A stretch of 46,635 nt of DNA, from the NCBI GenBank assembly GCA_947486185.1, contig CANKTH010000030.1:1-46635 (forward strand), in the 5' to 3' direction. Shown one piece after another: positions 1 through 7,532 of this stretch. Origin of the DNA: Deltaproteobacteria bacterium (GTDB taxonomy: Bacteria; Myxococcota_A; UBA796; SXON01). How positions within the stretch are numbered: the stretch's first letter is position 1; each line of letters begins with the position of its first letter. A program made the translations under genes and the position numbers. The notes under the pieces were generated by a model. It saw only the letters and a list, made by a program, of their open reading frames with translations. It had not been told where the DNA came from and ran no database searches.

Positions 1-15
1 CCGACCGAGAGCCGT

Positions 16-1008
16 TTACGCCGCGGCATCAACGGCGACTTTCGACCATGCTCGTCCTCCCACCAGCCCCGTTTCCGCAGTGTCCCCGGAGTCTCCGAAT
101 TCGAGGTGTTTGCCGATCGGATCGACCGGGATGAAGAAGCCCGTCTGGGCGTAGAAGCCGGCGGTCTTGACACCTGTCTTGGAGGTGTCGGCGTAGCTCA
201 CGTCGGTGGTCAGGTACTCACCCTGGAGCGAGAGCCAACGCCAGGCGAACTGGGCATCCACTGCGATGGTGCTGGACATCTCACCGGTGAGGTTTCGGGC
301 CTCAAGCGAGGTCGGCTCGGTTCCGCCGGCGGCGATATAGGTGTACGTGGTCTCGCCGCCCTTGAGGTTGGACAAGTAGCTGACGCCGAGCCCCAGGTAG
401 GTCTCGCGCTCCGTGCCTTCGTACCAGCTGCTGCGCGCGCCCATCGGGGTCACCACTCCGCGCAAGGCGTAGAGGAACTCCTGGTTTTCGTTGGTGGTCT
501 TCCCGACTCCCTCGCCATTGTAGAGGCCGGCGGTCAGGGTGCCGAGCACCTTGCCGTTCACCGGGATTCGGCCGTCGATCTTGGCGCCGACGTCCCGGCT
601 GTAGCCTGTGGCGGAGACGACACGAGGCGCGATCGGGAGCAGGCGTTTGGTGTCCCAAGACAGCGCGTACGCGGACACCGGTACTTTGTGCTGGCCGAGG
701 GTGAGCGTGATCGGTTCGAAAGGTTTGACGGCGATGTATGCGTCCCGCGGGGTGAGCGAGGGCACCACATCGGCCTCCACGACGGCGACCACGTTGAGGG
801 GGGTGTACTTCAGCGTCGCGCCGATCCGACCGGCCACGCTGAAGCCGTCCCGGTCGGTCAGCAGGGTGGCGCCGCTGGTCTTGTCGGCCGCAGCGGTGTC
901 GACGTCGTCGGCCGACCACACAAATGCTGGACGCACGAAACCCGAGGGCTTCAGCTCGAAATCGTCGCCCGCGAGAGCGGAGGGGAGGAGAAGGATGAGG
1001 GTGTTCAT
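16..1008 (-). CDS. Outer-membrane beta-barrel (porin-like) protein
   Basis: This 330-residue protein starts with a short export signal (MNTLILLLPSALA, cleavage likely after ALA) and then shows alternating polar/aromatic strands typical of an outer-membrane beta-barrel. Segments such as GFVRPAFVW, LTLGQHKVPVSAYALSW and AQTGFFIPV resemble phosphate-selective porin or short-chain porin barrels, where a strand carries GQ.K.P and a later strand carries a sugar- or anion-facing loop. It probably forms a channel or a structural barrel; the substrate cannot be told. The stop (TAA) is inside the window so the gene is complete. ATG at 1006-1008 is the start that exposes the signal; no strong Shine-Dalgarno is visible. 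It is divergent from the IPT lipoprotein, with an AT-rich island between the two that may hold the promoters. Confidence 0.7.
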   Translation of the reverse strand: MNTLILLLPSALAGDDFELKPSGFVRPAFVWSADDVDTAAADKTSGATLLTDRDGFSVAGRIGATLKYTPLNVVAVVEADVVPSLTPRDAYIAVKPFEPITLTLGQHKVPVSAYALSWDTKRLLPIAPRVVSATGYSRDVGAKIDGRIPVNGKVLGTLTAGLYNGEGVGKTTNENQEFLYALRGVVTPMGARSSWYEGTERETYLGLGVSYLSNLKGGETTYTYIAAGGTEPTSLEARNLTGEMSSTIAVDAQFAWRWLSLQGEYLTTDVSYADTSKTGVKTAGFYAQTGFFIPVDPIGKHLEFGDSGDTAETGLVGGRAWSKVAVDAAA

Positions 1009-1074
1009 GCCTGCGGCTTAACCGGTAGAGGGATGGATCCCAGCATTGCCTGTCCACACGATGCGAACAGAAAC

Positions 1075-1085
1075 TACAATATACT
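1075..1085. promoter_or_regulatory. AT-rich promoter-like island between divergent genes
   Basis: An isolated AT-rich stretch holds overlapping -10-like hexamers TACAAT (1075-1080) and TATACT (1080-1085) on the plus strand and TATATT on the minus strand. It lies about 60-70 bp from both divergent starts (1008 minus, 1145 plus). No convincing -35 hexamer could be matched, so this is only a candidate. Confidence 0.3.
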
Positions 1086-1144
1086 GCGGCGACCACGAGC
1101 CGATTGGCCCGGGTTGCTTGCCAGCGCGAGCAGCGCGATCTACG

Positions 1145-2320
1145 ATGCCGCCCGTGCCGTCCAGCCCCCTCCCCGCACCCGTCCCTACCGCGCCGCCGCC
1201 CGGTCGTGCCCCTCGCCCGGGTCTCTGGTCCTTGTGTCTGTCTGGGTGCGCTTTTGGGCTCACGCCCTCGGGCAGGGCGCCGGAGGACACTGCGACCGAC
1301 CTCACCTCGGAGGAGACGGAGGAGCGCGAGATCATGATTGAGCGGGTTGTACCGCCGTATGACTTCACCGATGGCGGTGCAGAGGTCGTGGTGGAGGGAG
1401 GCCCGTTTGCCGCTGACGCCGAGGTGAAATTCGGGGATGAAATAGCTGAAGTGCTCGACGTCTCCCGAGGCGAGATCCGCGTGGTCGTGCCGGAGCAGGG
1501 CCGGGCCGGGACCGTGGACGTGTCCGTCAGCGGCGCCACCGGTAGCGCGTCGTTGGCGGCGGGCTTCAACTACTTCGACGATGGCAGGGGTAAGACGGGC
1601 ATCATCGGTGAGCTCTCGTGGACCCGCTACCTCGGCGCGTACTGGCAGCTCGATCCCGTAGACAGCGGCGTGGCGTGGTTCAGCGTCATCTCCCCGGTGC
1701 GGCTGGCCCACTCGGAGCTCTACGGGCGCGCGATCGGCTATTGTGCGGCCAACTATGAGCCCCCGGCGTTCACCCCCTACGCGGGTGTGGATCCGGCCGC
1801 ACTGTCTGCGCCCGGCGTCAGTAATTTGCGCCTGGGTTGGAGCGCCGCGGACAGCGCGTTCGTCAGCGCGTTGGACAGCAGCGATTTCTTGACCAATACC
1901 AGCTACGACCTCGACGGCCTCGTGCTCCCCGGCTTCCCGGAGATCGACGTTGAGGGCGTGGTCCAGACCCCGCCCAGCTTCAACTTGACCAGCCCGAACC
2001 TCGACGGGGCGGTCGCTCCCGAGCTCGGCCCGGCGACAACGGTGCGCTGGACGGGCGCGACGGGCGACGGCGTGCTCCTGGTCATGGGTCTCCACAACGG
2101 AGCCGGCACGGCGTACGAGGCGGTGGTCTCTTGCGTCGCGGACCCAGCGGTCGGGGAGATCAGCGTACAGGGTAGCGACTGGTCCTCATGGATCCCCGGC
2201 CGGCAGGTCGACGTCTATCTGGGCGTGTCTCGCCGGAGCGACGCCACGGTGCCGTTCAACGGCTCGCTCAGCGAGTTTGCCGGTGTCTACTGGCTGTTTG
2301 GAGCGGGGTTCTCCATCTGA
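1145..2320 (+). CDS. IPT/TIG-domain lipoprotein
   Basis: A 391-residue product if the ATG at 1145 is used; the frame stays open upstream to 1046 but that stretch covers the presumed promoter. A lipobox-like L-S-G-C (Cys35) precedes AFGLTPSG, which closely mirrors the CSFGLAPSG after the lipobox of the large MopE lipoprotein at 7533-11249. Residues of about 60-140 (VVPPYDFTDGGAEVVVEGG through SVSGATGSASL) form an IPT/TIG immunoglobulin-like domain, common in bacterial surface and carbohydrate-binding proteins. The rest has no family I recognise; it contains many beta strands and several paired cysteines. The signal region is unusually Pro-rich, so the exact start is uncertain. Function is inferred only as a surface-exposed lipoprotein. 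It ends 6 bp before the glycosyltransferase gene, with which it is probably co-transcribed. Confidence 0.6.
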   Translation: MPPVPSSPLPAPVPTAPPPGRAPRPGLWSLCLSGCAFGLTPSGRAPEDTATDLTSEETEEREIMIERVVPPYDFTDGGAEVVVEGGPFAADAEVKFGDEIAEVLDVSRGEIRVVVPEQGRAGTVDVSVSGATGSASLAAGFNYFDDGRGKTGIIGELSWTRYLGAYWQLDPVDSGVAWFSVISPVRLAHSELYGRAIGYCAANYEPPAFTPYAGVDPAALSAPGVSNLRLGWSAADSAFVSALDSSDFLTNTSYDLDGLVLPGFPEIDVEGVVQTPPSFNLTSPNLDGAVAPELGPATTVRWTGATGDGVLLVMGLHNGAGTAYEAVVSCVADPAVGEISVQGSDWSSWIPGRQVDVYLGVSRRSDATVPFNGSLSEFAGVYWLFGAGFSI

Positions 2321-2326
2321 GGCTGC

Positions 2327-3097
2327 ATGGAAATCGGGCGCGTGAGGATCGACGGGGTCGGGGTCCACCCGCTCGACAAAGAGGGCTTGTTGAGCTGGGT
2401 GGACGTACGAATCGCGGCCGCTCGCGCCGGTCGGGCTGCGGGCGCGTTGGTGATGTACAGCAACGTCCACGTGCTCAACACCGCGGCGCGCGACGAGGAG
2501 CTTCGAGCATGGCTGAACGCCGCTGATCTCAACTACTGTGATGGAGCCGGCGTCCGTCTCGGCGGCCGTCTCCTCGGCCTCGACCTCCCCGAGCGTATGA
2601 CCGGGGCAGACTGGATCTGGGATCTGGCGGCTCGCGCCGAGGGGCGCTGGCGGCTCTACTGGCTGGGTGGCGCGCCGGGCGTGACGGAGCGCGCCGCCGC
2701 ACTGCTGTCACGGCGCTACCCGCGGCTTCAGATCGCCAGCGACCATGGTTTTCACCCACGAACCGGTCCCGAGCACGAGGAGGAGCTCAAGCGCATCGAG
2801 GCGTTTGACCCTGATATTCTCCTTGTGGGGATGGGCACCCCAGTGCAGGAACGTTGGGCGGTGGCCGCCCGGAGCCGACTACGTGTCCCCGTGATTTGGG
2901 TGTTGGGCGCGACGGCGGACTTCGTGAGCGGCGAGGTGTCACGGGGCCCCGCGCTGCTCTTCCGGCATCAGGAGTGGTTGGCCCGGTTGATGGTCGATCC
3001 AAGGCGCCTGTGGCGGCGATATCTTCTCGGAAATCCAGCCTTTCTCTCGCGAGTGTTGGTTGAGCGCCTCAGAAACACGACCAGAGCGGAACCGTGA
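2327..3097 (+). CDS. WecG/TagA/CpsF family glycosyltransferase
   Basis: A 256-residue protein of the WecG/TagA/CpsF (GT26) family, which transfers a UDP-activated amino sugar (such as ManNAc or ManNAcA) to a lipid-linked sugar in exopolysaccharide, teichoic acid or enterobacterial common antigen synthesis. The family signatures are in order: YSNVHVLNTAARDEELR, ADLNYCDGAGVR (the Asp-Gly region of the active site), RMTGADW, LGGAPGV and VGMGTPVQERW. Length is typical. The C-terminus (about residues 215-256) is basic and amphipathic, as in family members that dock at the cytoplasmic membrane. It starts 6 bp after the IPT lipoprotein. No other polysaccharide genes are adjacent, so the glycan it serves is unknown. 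Its last 29 bp overlap the end of the convergent lipoprotein gene. Confidence 0.9.
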   Translation: MEIGRVRIDGVGVHPLDKEGLLSWVDVRIAAARAGRAAGALVMYSNVHVLNTAARDEELRAWLNAADLNYCDGAGVRLGGRLLGLDLPERMTGADWIWDLAARAEGRWRLYWLGGAPGVTERAAALLSRRYPRLQIASDHGFHPRTGPEHEEELKRIEAFDPDILLVGMGTPVQERWAVAARSRLRVPVIWVLGATADFVSGEVSRGPALLFRHQEWLARLMVDPRRLWRRYLLGNPAFLSRVLVERLRNTTRAEP

Positions 3098-3479
3098 CCA
3101 CGGTCTGGGCTCCCTCGACGTCGGTGGCTACGATGTCCGCGGAGTACAGGCCATAGCCAGGATCCAGGCCGGTGCTCTGGTAGATCCAGGCGCTGTACCA
3201 GACCGGGCTGAGCTCGAGGTCGAGGGCGTACGTGGCGAGGTACACACCGACGCCGTCGTCGTAGACGTCCGCGGAGACGTCGATCAGCGCCCCTTCGGGG
3301 TCGGTGGCGTCCACGTCGAAGTAGAGGACGTGGGTGCCCTGGGCAGGGTCCCATACGCAGCCCGCGTCCGCGTAGCCGATCCGGGGGACGAGGTTGGGCT
3401 TGTCGGCGTAGACGACGCAACCCGTCGCTACGGGGAGCAGGACCAGGGCCAGACGAGAAAAAGCGGAACTCGGGATCAT
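3069..3479 (-). CDS. Small hypothetical lipoprotein
   Basis: A 136-residue protein that begins MIPSSAFSRLALVLLPVATGC, a clear lipoprotein signal with lipobox VATGC (Cys21). The frame is open 96 bp further upstream, but ATG at 3477-3479 is preceded by GGAGGTAGG at a good distance and gives the signal peptide, so it is the start chosen. The mature part is a single beta-rich domain (VLYFDVDATDPEGALIDVSADVYDD..) resembling an Ig-like or cadherin-like fold, ending in WSCF. Two Cys (in DAGCVWD and WSCF) may form a disulfide. I do not recognise a named family. The 3' end overlaps the glycosyltransferase gene on the other strand. Confidence 0.7.
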   Translation of the reverse strand: MIPSSAFSRLALVLLPVATGCVVYADKPNLVPRIGYADAGCVWDPAQGTHVLYFDVDATDPEGALIDVSADVYDDGVGVYLATYALDLELSPVWYSAWIYQSTGLDPGYGLYSADIVATDVEGAQTVVTVPLWSCF

Positions 3480-3670
3480 CCTACCTCCATCATCCCGCCG
3501 CGCGCCGGCTGTCGGTGCTGCGGATTGGGGACTGCCCGAGCGACGCGTCCAGCGGCGGGGCCATTCAACCGCCACGCAGGCCCCGTCTACCGTAGTGGGT
3601 TATTCCACGTCTGCTCGGTGGGAACGCCCGCCGCCGAGTGGCGGCCTTGTCCGCGGCGTGTGGGATCGAA

Positions 3671-5545
3671 ATGTCGATGATCAACCCGAGCACCGACCAG
3701 CGCGTCCGTGACGCGCTCGAAGAAGAGCTTCAGCGCAGAAGCCGGGAGCTTCAGCACCTCCTCCTCGAGTCGCGGCAGATCGACGGCTTTTTGGGCATCG
3801 CGCAGTCGGTGGAGCTGCGTGCCTTGTTGGAGCGTCGCCAGGCGGAGATCGGGCTGTCAACCCTTCGCTGCCTCGCCGAGTGGTACCGCGTGGGAGGGGA
3901 GTTCCGGCTAAGCGCACCGCGCGGGATCGGCGAGTCGAGCCGGATGCAGACGCCACGGCCCGCCGCTGGGGGCCGGCTGGACACTCCCCGCGAGCCGCCT
4001 CGCACCACCGCGCGCGCGCTCGAGCCCCGGGCCTCCGTCCGTCCTGATGCCGCAGGCCGGTCGATGTTGCCGTTTGATCCTATACCGCCCGAGCCAGTGG
4101 AGCCGTGGCCGCCCGAGACGCCGGGGCTGGATGCTTCGGAGGACTGCGCCCACGAGACCGTTCTCCCCAACCGTGAGCGGCCGACCGCAGAGACGCGCCA
4201 CCGGACCGCCGAGCCGCTTCCGGCACGCGAAGAGCGTAGCTTTCGTGCGGAGCCTGCCCGGCTGGAGGGCGCTGCCCCCGAGCCCATGCGGCCTGAGCTG
4301 CACCGTCCCGATCTCAACCGCCCCGACCCCGGCCGCGGCCTAGCACATCGTTCCGACCTCCACCGCACCGAGCCGGGCCGGATGGTCACGCCGCTACCCG
4401 CCCACACGCCGGCGGAGACCCCGCCCGATGTCGGCGATCCCCCAACCGAAGAGAGCGTGGGTCGTCTGGCCGACCATTTCCTGACGCGCCCCGAGTACAA
4501 GGACCCGGCGTCGGCCGACTGGCGGACGGAGCTGATGATCGTGCTGGCCGCGCTGCAGCCCGCGGTTGACGACGACGTTGAGTCGGAGAAGGTCTACCGC
4601 GGCATCCGGGAGTGTGACCGTTGGCGCGTGCTGCCGCGGGACGTCCAGCGCGGGCTCGTCGGGATGTGTGCTGCCCGGCTTCGACGCCTCCAGGACGAGC
4701 GGGGTTATGCCGGGGTGCGGATCGAAGAAGGATTCAGTCGGCTCTCGGCCTATTCCAAGCGCGAACAGCCGGGCTTTGTGTTTGGTCTTTCCCGAAATCA
4801 CCGGCCGCTGCGGGAGACGTGGGAGGAGGACGCCGAGGCGATCTGGGACCGGCTCTATGCATCGGCGCCGATCCCGGTGGCGGCGGCGCCCAACCACGAA
4901 CGGCTGCTTGTTGAGGTTGAACGTCTCGCCCCCGAGGTGGAGGCGGCGCCTGCGGAGGCCAAGGAGGCGGTCCTCGGGCAGCTCCGGCGCGCGGTGAAGG
5001 AGGCGCTCAAGGGCGGGGTCTCGGCGCGTGACCCCAGGCTCCTCCGGCACTGCGCGGGGGTCGCCGAGCTGCTGGACGCCCCCGAGTTTCGGGCGTTGCG
5101 TAAACACATACGCGCCTATCGGAAGGACGAAAGCGACGAGCGCGTGGAGGAGAAGGAGCCCGGCAGCATCGTGCCGGCGGACTGGCGCTGGTGGACCCGT
5201 ACTCGCGGGCGGCGTGCGATCCTGATCGGCGGGGAACCGCGTGAGCCCAACCGCGTGCGGCTGCGCGACGCCTTCGGCTTCGCTGAGCTCGAGTGGGAGC
5301 CGGCTGAACACCGGCGCAACGCGCTCATCGCCGTGCGTGATCGGGTTCGCGGGGGCAAGATCGACCTGGTCGTGCTGCTCGGCGCCTTTATCGGCCACGA
5401 CGCCGACGAGATCATCCTCCCCGCCTGCCGCGAGCGGGGGATCGACTGGGTGCACGTCGACAAGGGTTACGGTATCGTTCGTTTACGTCGTTCGATCGAA
5501 CGTTTCCTCGATCCTGGGGGCGAGATCGGCGAGGTCAGCCCGTGA
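3671..5545 (+). CDS. DUF2325-domain protein with long Pro/Arg-rich linker
   Basis: A 624-residue cytoplasmic protein in four parts. Residues 1-75 are a helical segment (QRVRDALEEELQRRSREL). Residues of about 85-270 are a low-complexity linker rich in Pro, Arg and Glu, with loose repeats such as RPELHRPDLNRPDPGR. Residues of about 280-500 are mostly helical. The C-terminal 100 residues (RRAILIGGEPREPNRVRLRDAFGF through VDKGYGIVRLRRSIERFL) match the DUF2325 pattern: a Rossmann-like domain with IGG near the start, a hydrophobic strand before HDADE, and a final helix. Function of DUF2325 proteins is unknown. I chose ATG 3671, though GTG 3638 and ATG 3677 are possible. The next gene starts 7 bp after the stop, so the two form an operon. 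Confidence 0.7.
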   Translation: MSMINPSTDQRVRDALEEELQRRSRELQHLLLESRQIDGFLGIAQSVELRALLERRQAEIGLSTLRCLAEWYRVGGEFRLSAPRGIGESSRMQTPRPAAGGRLDTPREPPRTTARALEPRASVRPDAAGRSMLPFDPIPPEPVEPWPPETPGLDASEDCAHETVLPNRERPTAETRHRTAEPLPAREERSFRAEPARLEGAAPEPMRPELHRPDLNRPDPGRGLAHRSDLHRTEPGRMVTPLPAHTPAETPPDVGDPPTEESVGRLADHFLTRPEYKDPASADWRTELMIVLAALQPAVDDDVESEKVYRGIRECDRWRVLPRDVQRGLVGMCAARLRRLQDERGYAGVRIEEGFSRLSAYSKREQPGFVFGLSRNHRPLRETWEEDAEAIWDRLYASAPIPVAAAPNHERLLVEVERLAPEVEAAPAEAKEAVLGQLRRAVKEALKGGVSARDPRLLRHCAGVAELLDAPEFRALRKHIRAYRKDESDERVEEKEPGSIVPADWRWWTRTRGRRAILIGGEPREPNRVRLRDAFGFAELEWEPAEHRRNALIAVRDRVRGGKIDLVVLLGAFIGHDADEIILPACRERGIDWVHVDKGYGIVRLRRSIERFLDPGGEIGEVSP

Positions 5546-5552
5546 GCCCGCC

Positions 5553-6086
5553 GTGAACCTCCGCGACCAGCTCCTCAAGGCGGGGTTGGCGTCCAAAAAG
5601 GACGTTGCCAAAGCCGAACAGGAGTTGAAAAAGCAGGCGAATGTCGAGCAGGGGCACCGCGAAGCCCGCCGCGTGGTGGAGGCGCGTGAAGCGGCGGCGG
5701 CTGAGCAGGCGAGGCGCGAGCGTGAGGCGGAGCTCATCGAGCGTCGGCGCGGCGCGGCGGCCCGGGACGCATCGGCGATCCGTGAGCTCCGCTGCCGCCA
5801 GATCCTGCGGGCGCACCAGCTCCGGGTGAAGTCCGGCCCGCAACGCTTCTGGTTTCGCAGCTTTTCAACAACTGAAGTCTGGAGACTGTGCCTGCCCGAG
5901 CGGGTCGCCGAGGACCTTCGGCGGGGACTCGTGGCGGCGGCGTGGGTGGATGACGCCCAACCGGAGGTGGTGCTCGTGCCGCGGGACGCTGCGGCCCGGG
6001 TGTCCGAATTTCGGCCCGAACTGGTGCTTTTCTGGAATCCTGAGGGCGCTTCGGCGGACCCGGCCGAGCGGCTGCTGCCGTACTGA
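5553..6086 (+). CDS. DUF2058 family protein (YaiL-like)
   Basis: A 177-residue protein whose first residues, GTG-NLRDQLLKAGLASKK, match the very characteristic N-terminus of DUF2058/YaiL proteins. A long charged helix follows (about residues 15-80, rich in Ala, Arg, Glu and Gln, probably coiled coil), and then a beta-rich C-terminal part (QRFWFRSFSTTEVWRLCLP). The frame is open about 300 bp upstream, but that portion is a shadow of the preceding gene; GTG at 5553 is seven bases after the preceding stop and gives the family N-terminus. In other bacteria DUF2058 proteins have no firm function, though an association with nucleic acids has been proposed. Co-transcription with the DUF2325 gene is likely. 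Confidence 0.8.
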   Translation: MNLRDQLLKAGLASKKDVAKAEQELKKQANVEQGHREARRVVEAREAAAAEQARREREAELIERRRGAAARDASAIRELRCRQILRAHQLRVKSGPQRFWFRSFSTTEVWRLCLPERVAEDLRRGLVAAAWVDDAQPEVVLVPRDAAARVSEFRPELVLFWNPEGASADPAERLLPY

Positions 6087-6101
6087 GGCCTGCGACCGAG
6101 C

Positions 6102-6113
6102 GGTGGGCCCACC
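6102..6113. other. Perfect 12-bp palindrome GGTGGGCCCACC
   Basis: A perfect palindrome 16 bp after the DUF2058 stop and 20 bp before the selenoprotein start. It could be an operator for the peroxiredoxin gene or a weak hairpin; there is no T-tract, so an intrinsic terminator is unlikely. Confidence 0.3.
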
Positions 6114-6132
6114 ACTGGGATAGCTCCCGCGC

Positions 6133-6738
6133 ATGACCCTCCTCCTCCTGCTTTTCGCATGTCAGAGCGCCACGAAGGACCCTTCCGAGGTGCGCGACAC
6201 CACCCCCACTGACGACACGTCTCCCGAGACGACCACCGAATCCTCCACCTCCGGCTCCCCCGGCGTGCTGTACGGGTCGACGCCGGAAGAGGCGATTCCG
6301 GCGCCGGAGTTTGAGGTGCTCGCCCAAGACGAGACGGTCCGGACCCGTGACGACCTGCTGGGGCACCCGACGGTGATCTGGTTTTATCCCGCCGCCAACA
6401 CCGGTGGCTGAACGATTGAGGGTTGCGGGTACCGCGACCAACAGGCCAATTTTGATGCGCTCGGCGTCACCATCGTAGGGGTGTCGTTCGACGATCCGGA
6501 CGAGAACGCCGACTGGCGCGAGGAAGAGGGGTTTGAGTACGAGCTCTGGTCCGACGCGGATCGGGTTCTCGCGCTCGCGTACGGTGCCGCGTCGTCCTCG
6601 TCCCAGACGATCGCTAGCCGCATCACGGTCATTCTCGACGCGGACGGGGTGCTTGTGTTGGAGTATCTTAGTGACATCAACCTGGGCACCCACCCAATCG
6701 AGGTGCTGGAGGACTGCGAGATCCTGTTCGGCGACTGA
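6133..6738 (+). CDS. Selenocysteine-containing PrxQ/Bcp-type peroxiredoxin lipoprotein
   Basis: One reading frame of 201 residues crossing a single in-frame TGA at 6409-6411; a standard caller would split it into 92- and 85-residue pieces. The N-terminus MTLLLLLFAC is a very short lipoprotein signal (lipobox Cys10), followed by a Thr/Ser/Asp-rich linker (11-45). A peroxiredoxin domain starts near residue 55: IPAPEFEV, then FYPAANTGG-U93-TIEGC98GYRD. In Bcp/PrxQ enzymes this place reads FYPK..TPGCT..EACG.RD, so the TGA falls exactly on the peroxidatic Cys and Cys98 is the resolving Cys five residues later. Downstream LGVTIVGVSFDD and SRITVILDADG are also standard peroxiredoxin strands. The enzyme would reduce peroxides at the outer or cytoplasmic membrane surface. 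A SECIS-like hairpin follows the TGA. Readthrough requires selABCD, which are not in this window. No strong ribosome-binding site is visible before ATG 6133. Confidence 0.85.
6409..6439 (+). promoter_or_regulatory. Sec-TGA codon and bacterial SECIS-like hairpin
   Basis: The TGA (6409-6411) is followed after nine bases by an 8-bp stem, GGTTGCGG (6421-6428) with CCGCGACC (6432-6439), containing one T-G wobble, closed by a GTA loop (6429-6431). The first loop base is G and lies 18 bases after the TGA. Bacterial SECIS elements are stem-loops just 3' of the UGA, inside the coding region, with a small apical loop that carries a conserved G in its first two positions and lies about 16-37 bases from the UGA. 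All of these fit. The left arm resembles the GGUUGCAGG part of the E. coli fdhF SECIS. It would recruit SelB with tRNA-Sec. Confidence 0.75.
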
Positions 6739-6744
6739 GCGCCG

Positions 6745-7527
6745 TCAGCGGCCGTACCAGCGCCCGATCGTTCGGCGTTCGAGGAGACGGACGCCTGCCT
6801 GTACCCCAAGCGCGAGCGCTGCCGCCCCGCTGATCGCCGCAAAGGCCAGATCGGGCCTGGCGGAGCGGGCACCGTAGAGCACCAGGAAGCCCAGCGTCGG
6901 AGGTTGGCCGTTACTGCCGACAAACTCACCGACGATCGCGCCGATCACCGACAGCCCCCCGGCCGTACGGAGCCCGGCCATGAGGCTGGGGAGAGCCGAC
7001 GGGAGGCGGAGGAGCCAGAGCTCGTGCGCGCGCGACGCACCATAGAGGCGAAGCAGGTCGGTGAGGTTGGCGCCCGGGGCCCGGAGCCCGGTGCCGGTTG
7101 ATGCATAAACAGGATAGAACGCGGCGATCAGCGCTGTTACCGTCGCGACGCCCGTGCCGTACCCGAGCCAGACCACCAGGAGCGGCGCGATCGCCACGAT
7201 CGGGAGCACCTGGAGCAACGTAACATAAGGCAGGATCAGGCTTGCGACCCCACGGCTCCACCAGGACGCGCTCGCGAGCGTGACGCCGAGGAGGGCCGCG
7301 GCGAGGAGGCCCACCCCAGCTGCGCTCGCGGTGGAGGTGCACGCGAGCAGAAGTCGACTTCGTTCCGTCCATATGGCGTCCAGCACCGCGACGGGCGTCG
7401 GGAGGAGCAGCGGGCCCACCCGGGCGGCGAGGGCCCACCAGAGTGCGACCCCAAGGCCCAGCCCCAGCACGAGCCCGGCGGCCTCGCGCCCGGACTCAGA
7501 TCGAGGCCACCACCGTGAGGGAGCCAC
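6745..7527 (-). CDS. ABC transporter permease (SsuC/TauC/ThiX-like)
   Basis: A 260-residue inner-membrane permease with about six hydrophobic segments (LVLGLGLGVALWWALAA, ASAAGVGLLAAALLGVTLA, LILPYVTLLQVLPIVAIAP and others). The loop around residues 170-200 (LRLYGASRAHELWLLRLPSALPSLMAGLR) carries the EAA-type motif of BPD_transp_1 permeases that contacts the ATPase. It belongs with nitrate, taurine, sulfonate and pyrimidine importers. GTG at 7525-7527 is preceded by AGGT and lies 5 bp after the MopE lipoprotein stop; a longer form starting at 7575 would overlap that gene. Its probable partner ATPase is at 11501-12259, separated by the MopE gene. No substrate-binding protein is in the window, so the substrate is unknown. 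Convergent with the selenoprotein gene, 6 bp away. Confidence 0.85.
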   Translation of the reverse strand: MAPSRWWPRSESGREAAGLVLGLGLGVALWWALAARVGPLLLPTPVAVLDAIWTERSRLLLACTSTASAAGVGLLAAALLGVTLASASWWSRGVASLILPYVTLLQVLPIVAIAPLLVVWLGYGTGVATVTALIAAFYPVYASTGTGLRAPGANLTDLLRLYGASRAHELWLLRLPSALPSLMAGLRTAGGLSVIGAIVGEFVGSNGQPPTLGFLVLYGARSARPDLAFAAISGAAALALGVQAGVRLLERRTIGRWYGR

Positions 7528-7532
7528 AGGAC

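Noticed and set aside
302..2095. A 597-residue minus-strand frame across two genes
   Set aside because: Arg/Pro-rich composition typical of a GC-rich shadow; it crosses both the barrel gene and the IPT lipoprotein, which have clear domain signatures.
4394..5455. A 353-residue minus-strand frame inside the DUF2325 gene
   Set aside because: No recognisable domain; the plus strand has the DUF2325 pattern and a linked downstream gene.
6409..6411. Reading the TGA as an ordinary stop giving a truncated lipoprotein and a separate 85-residue protein
   Set aside because: Both pieces form one continuous peroxiredoxin in the same frame, the TGA sits on the catalytic Cys column and a SECIS-like hairpin follows.
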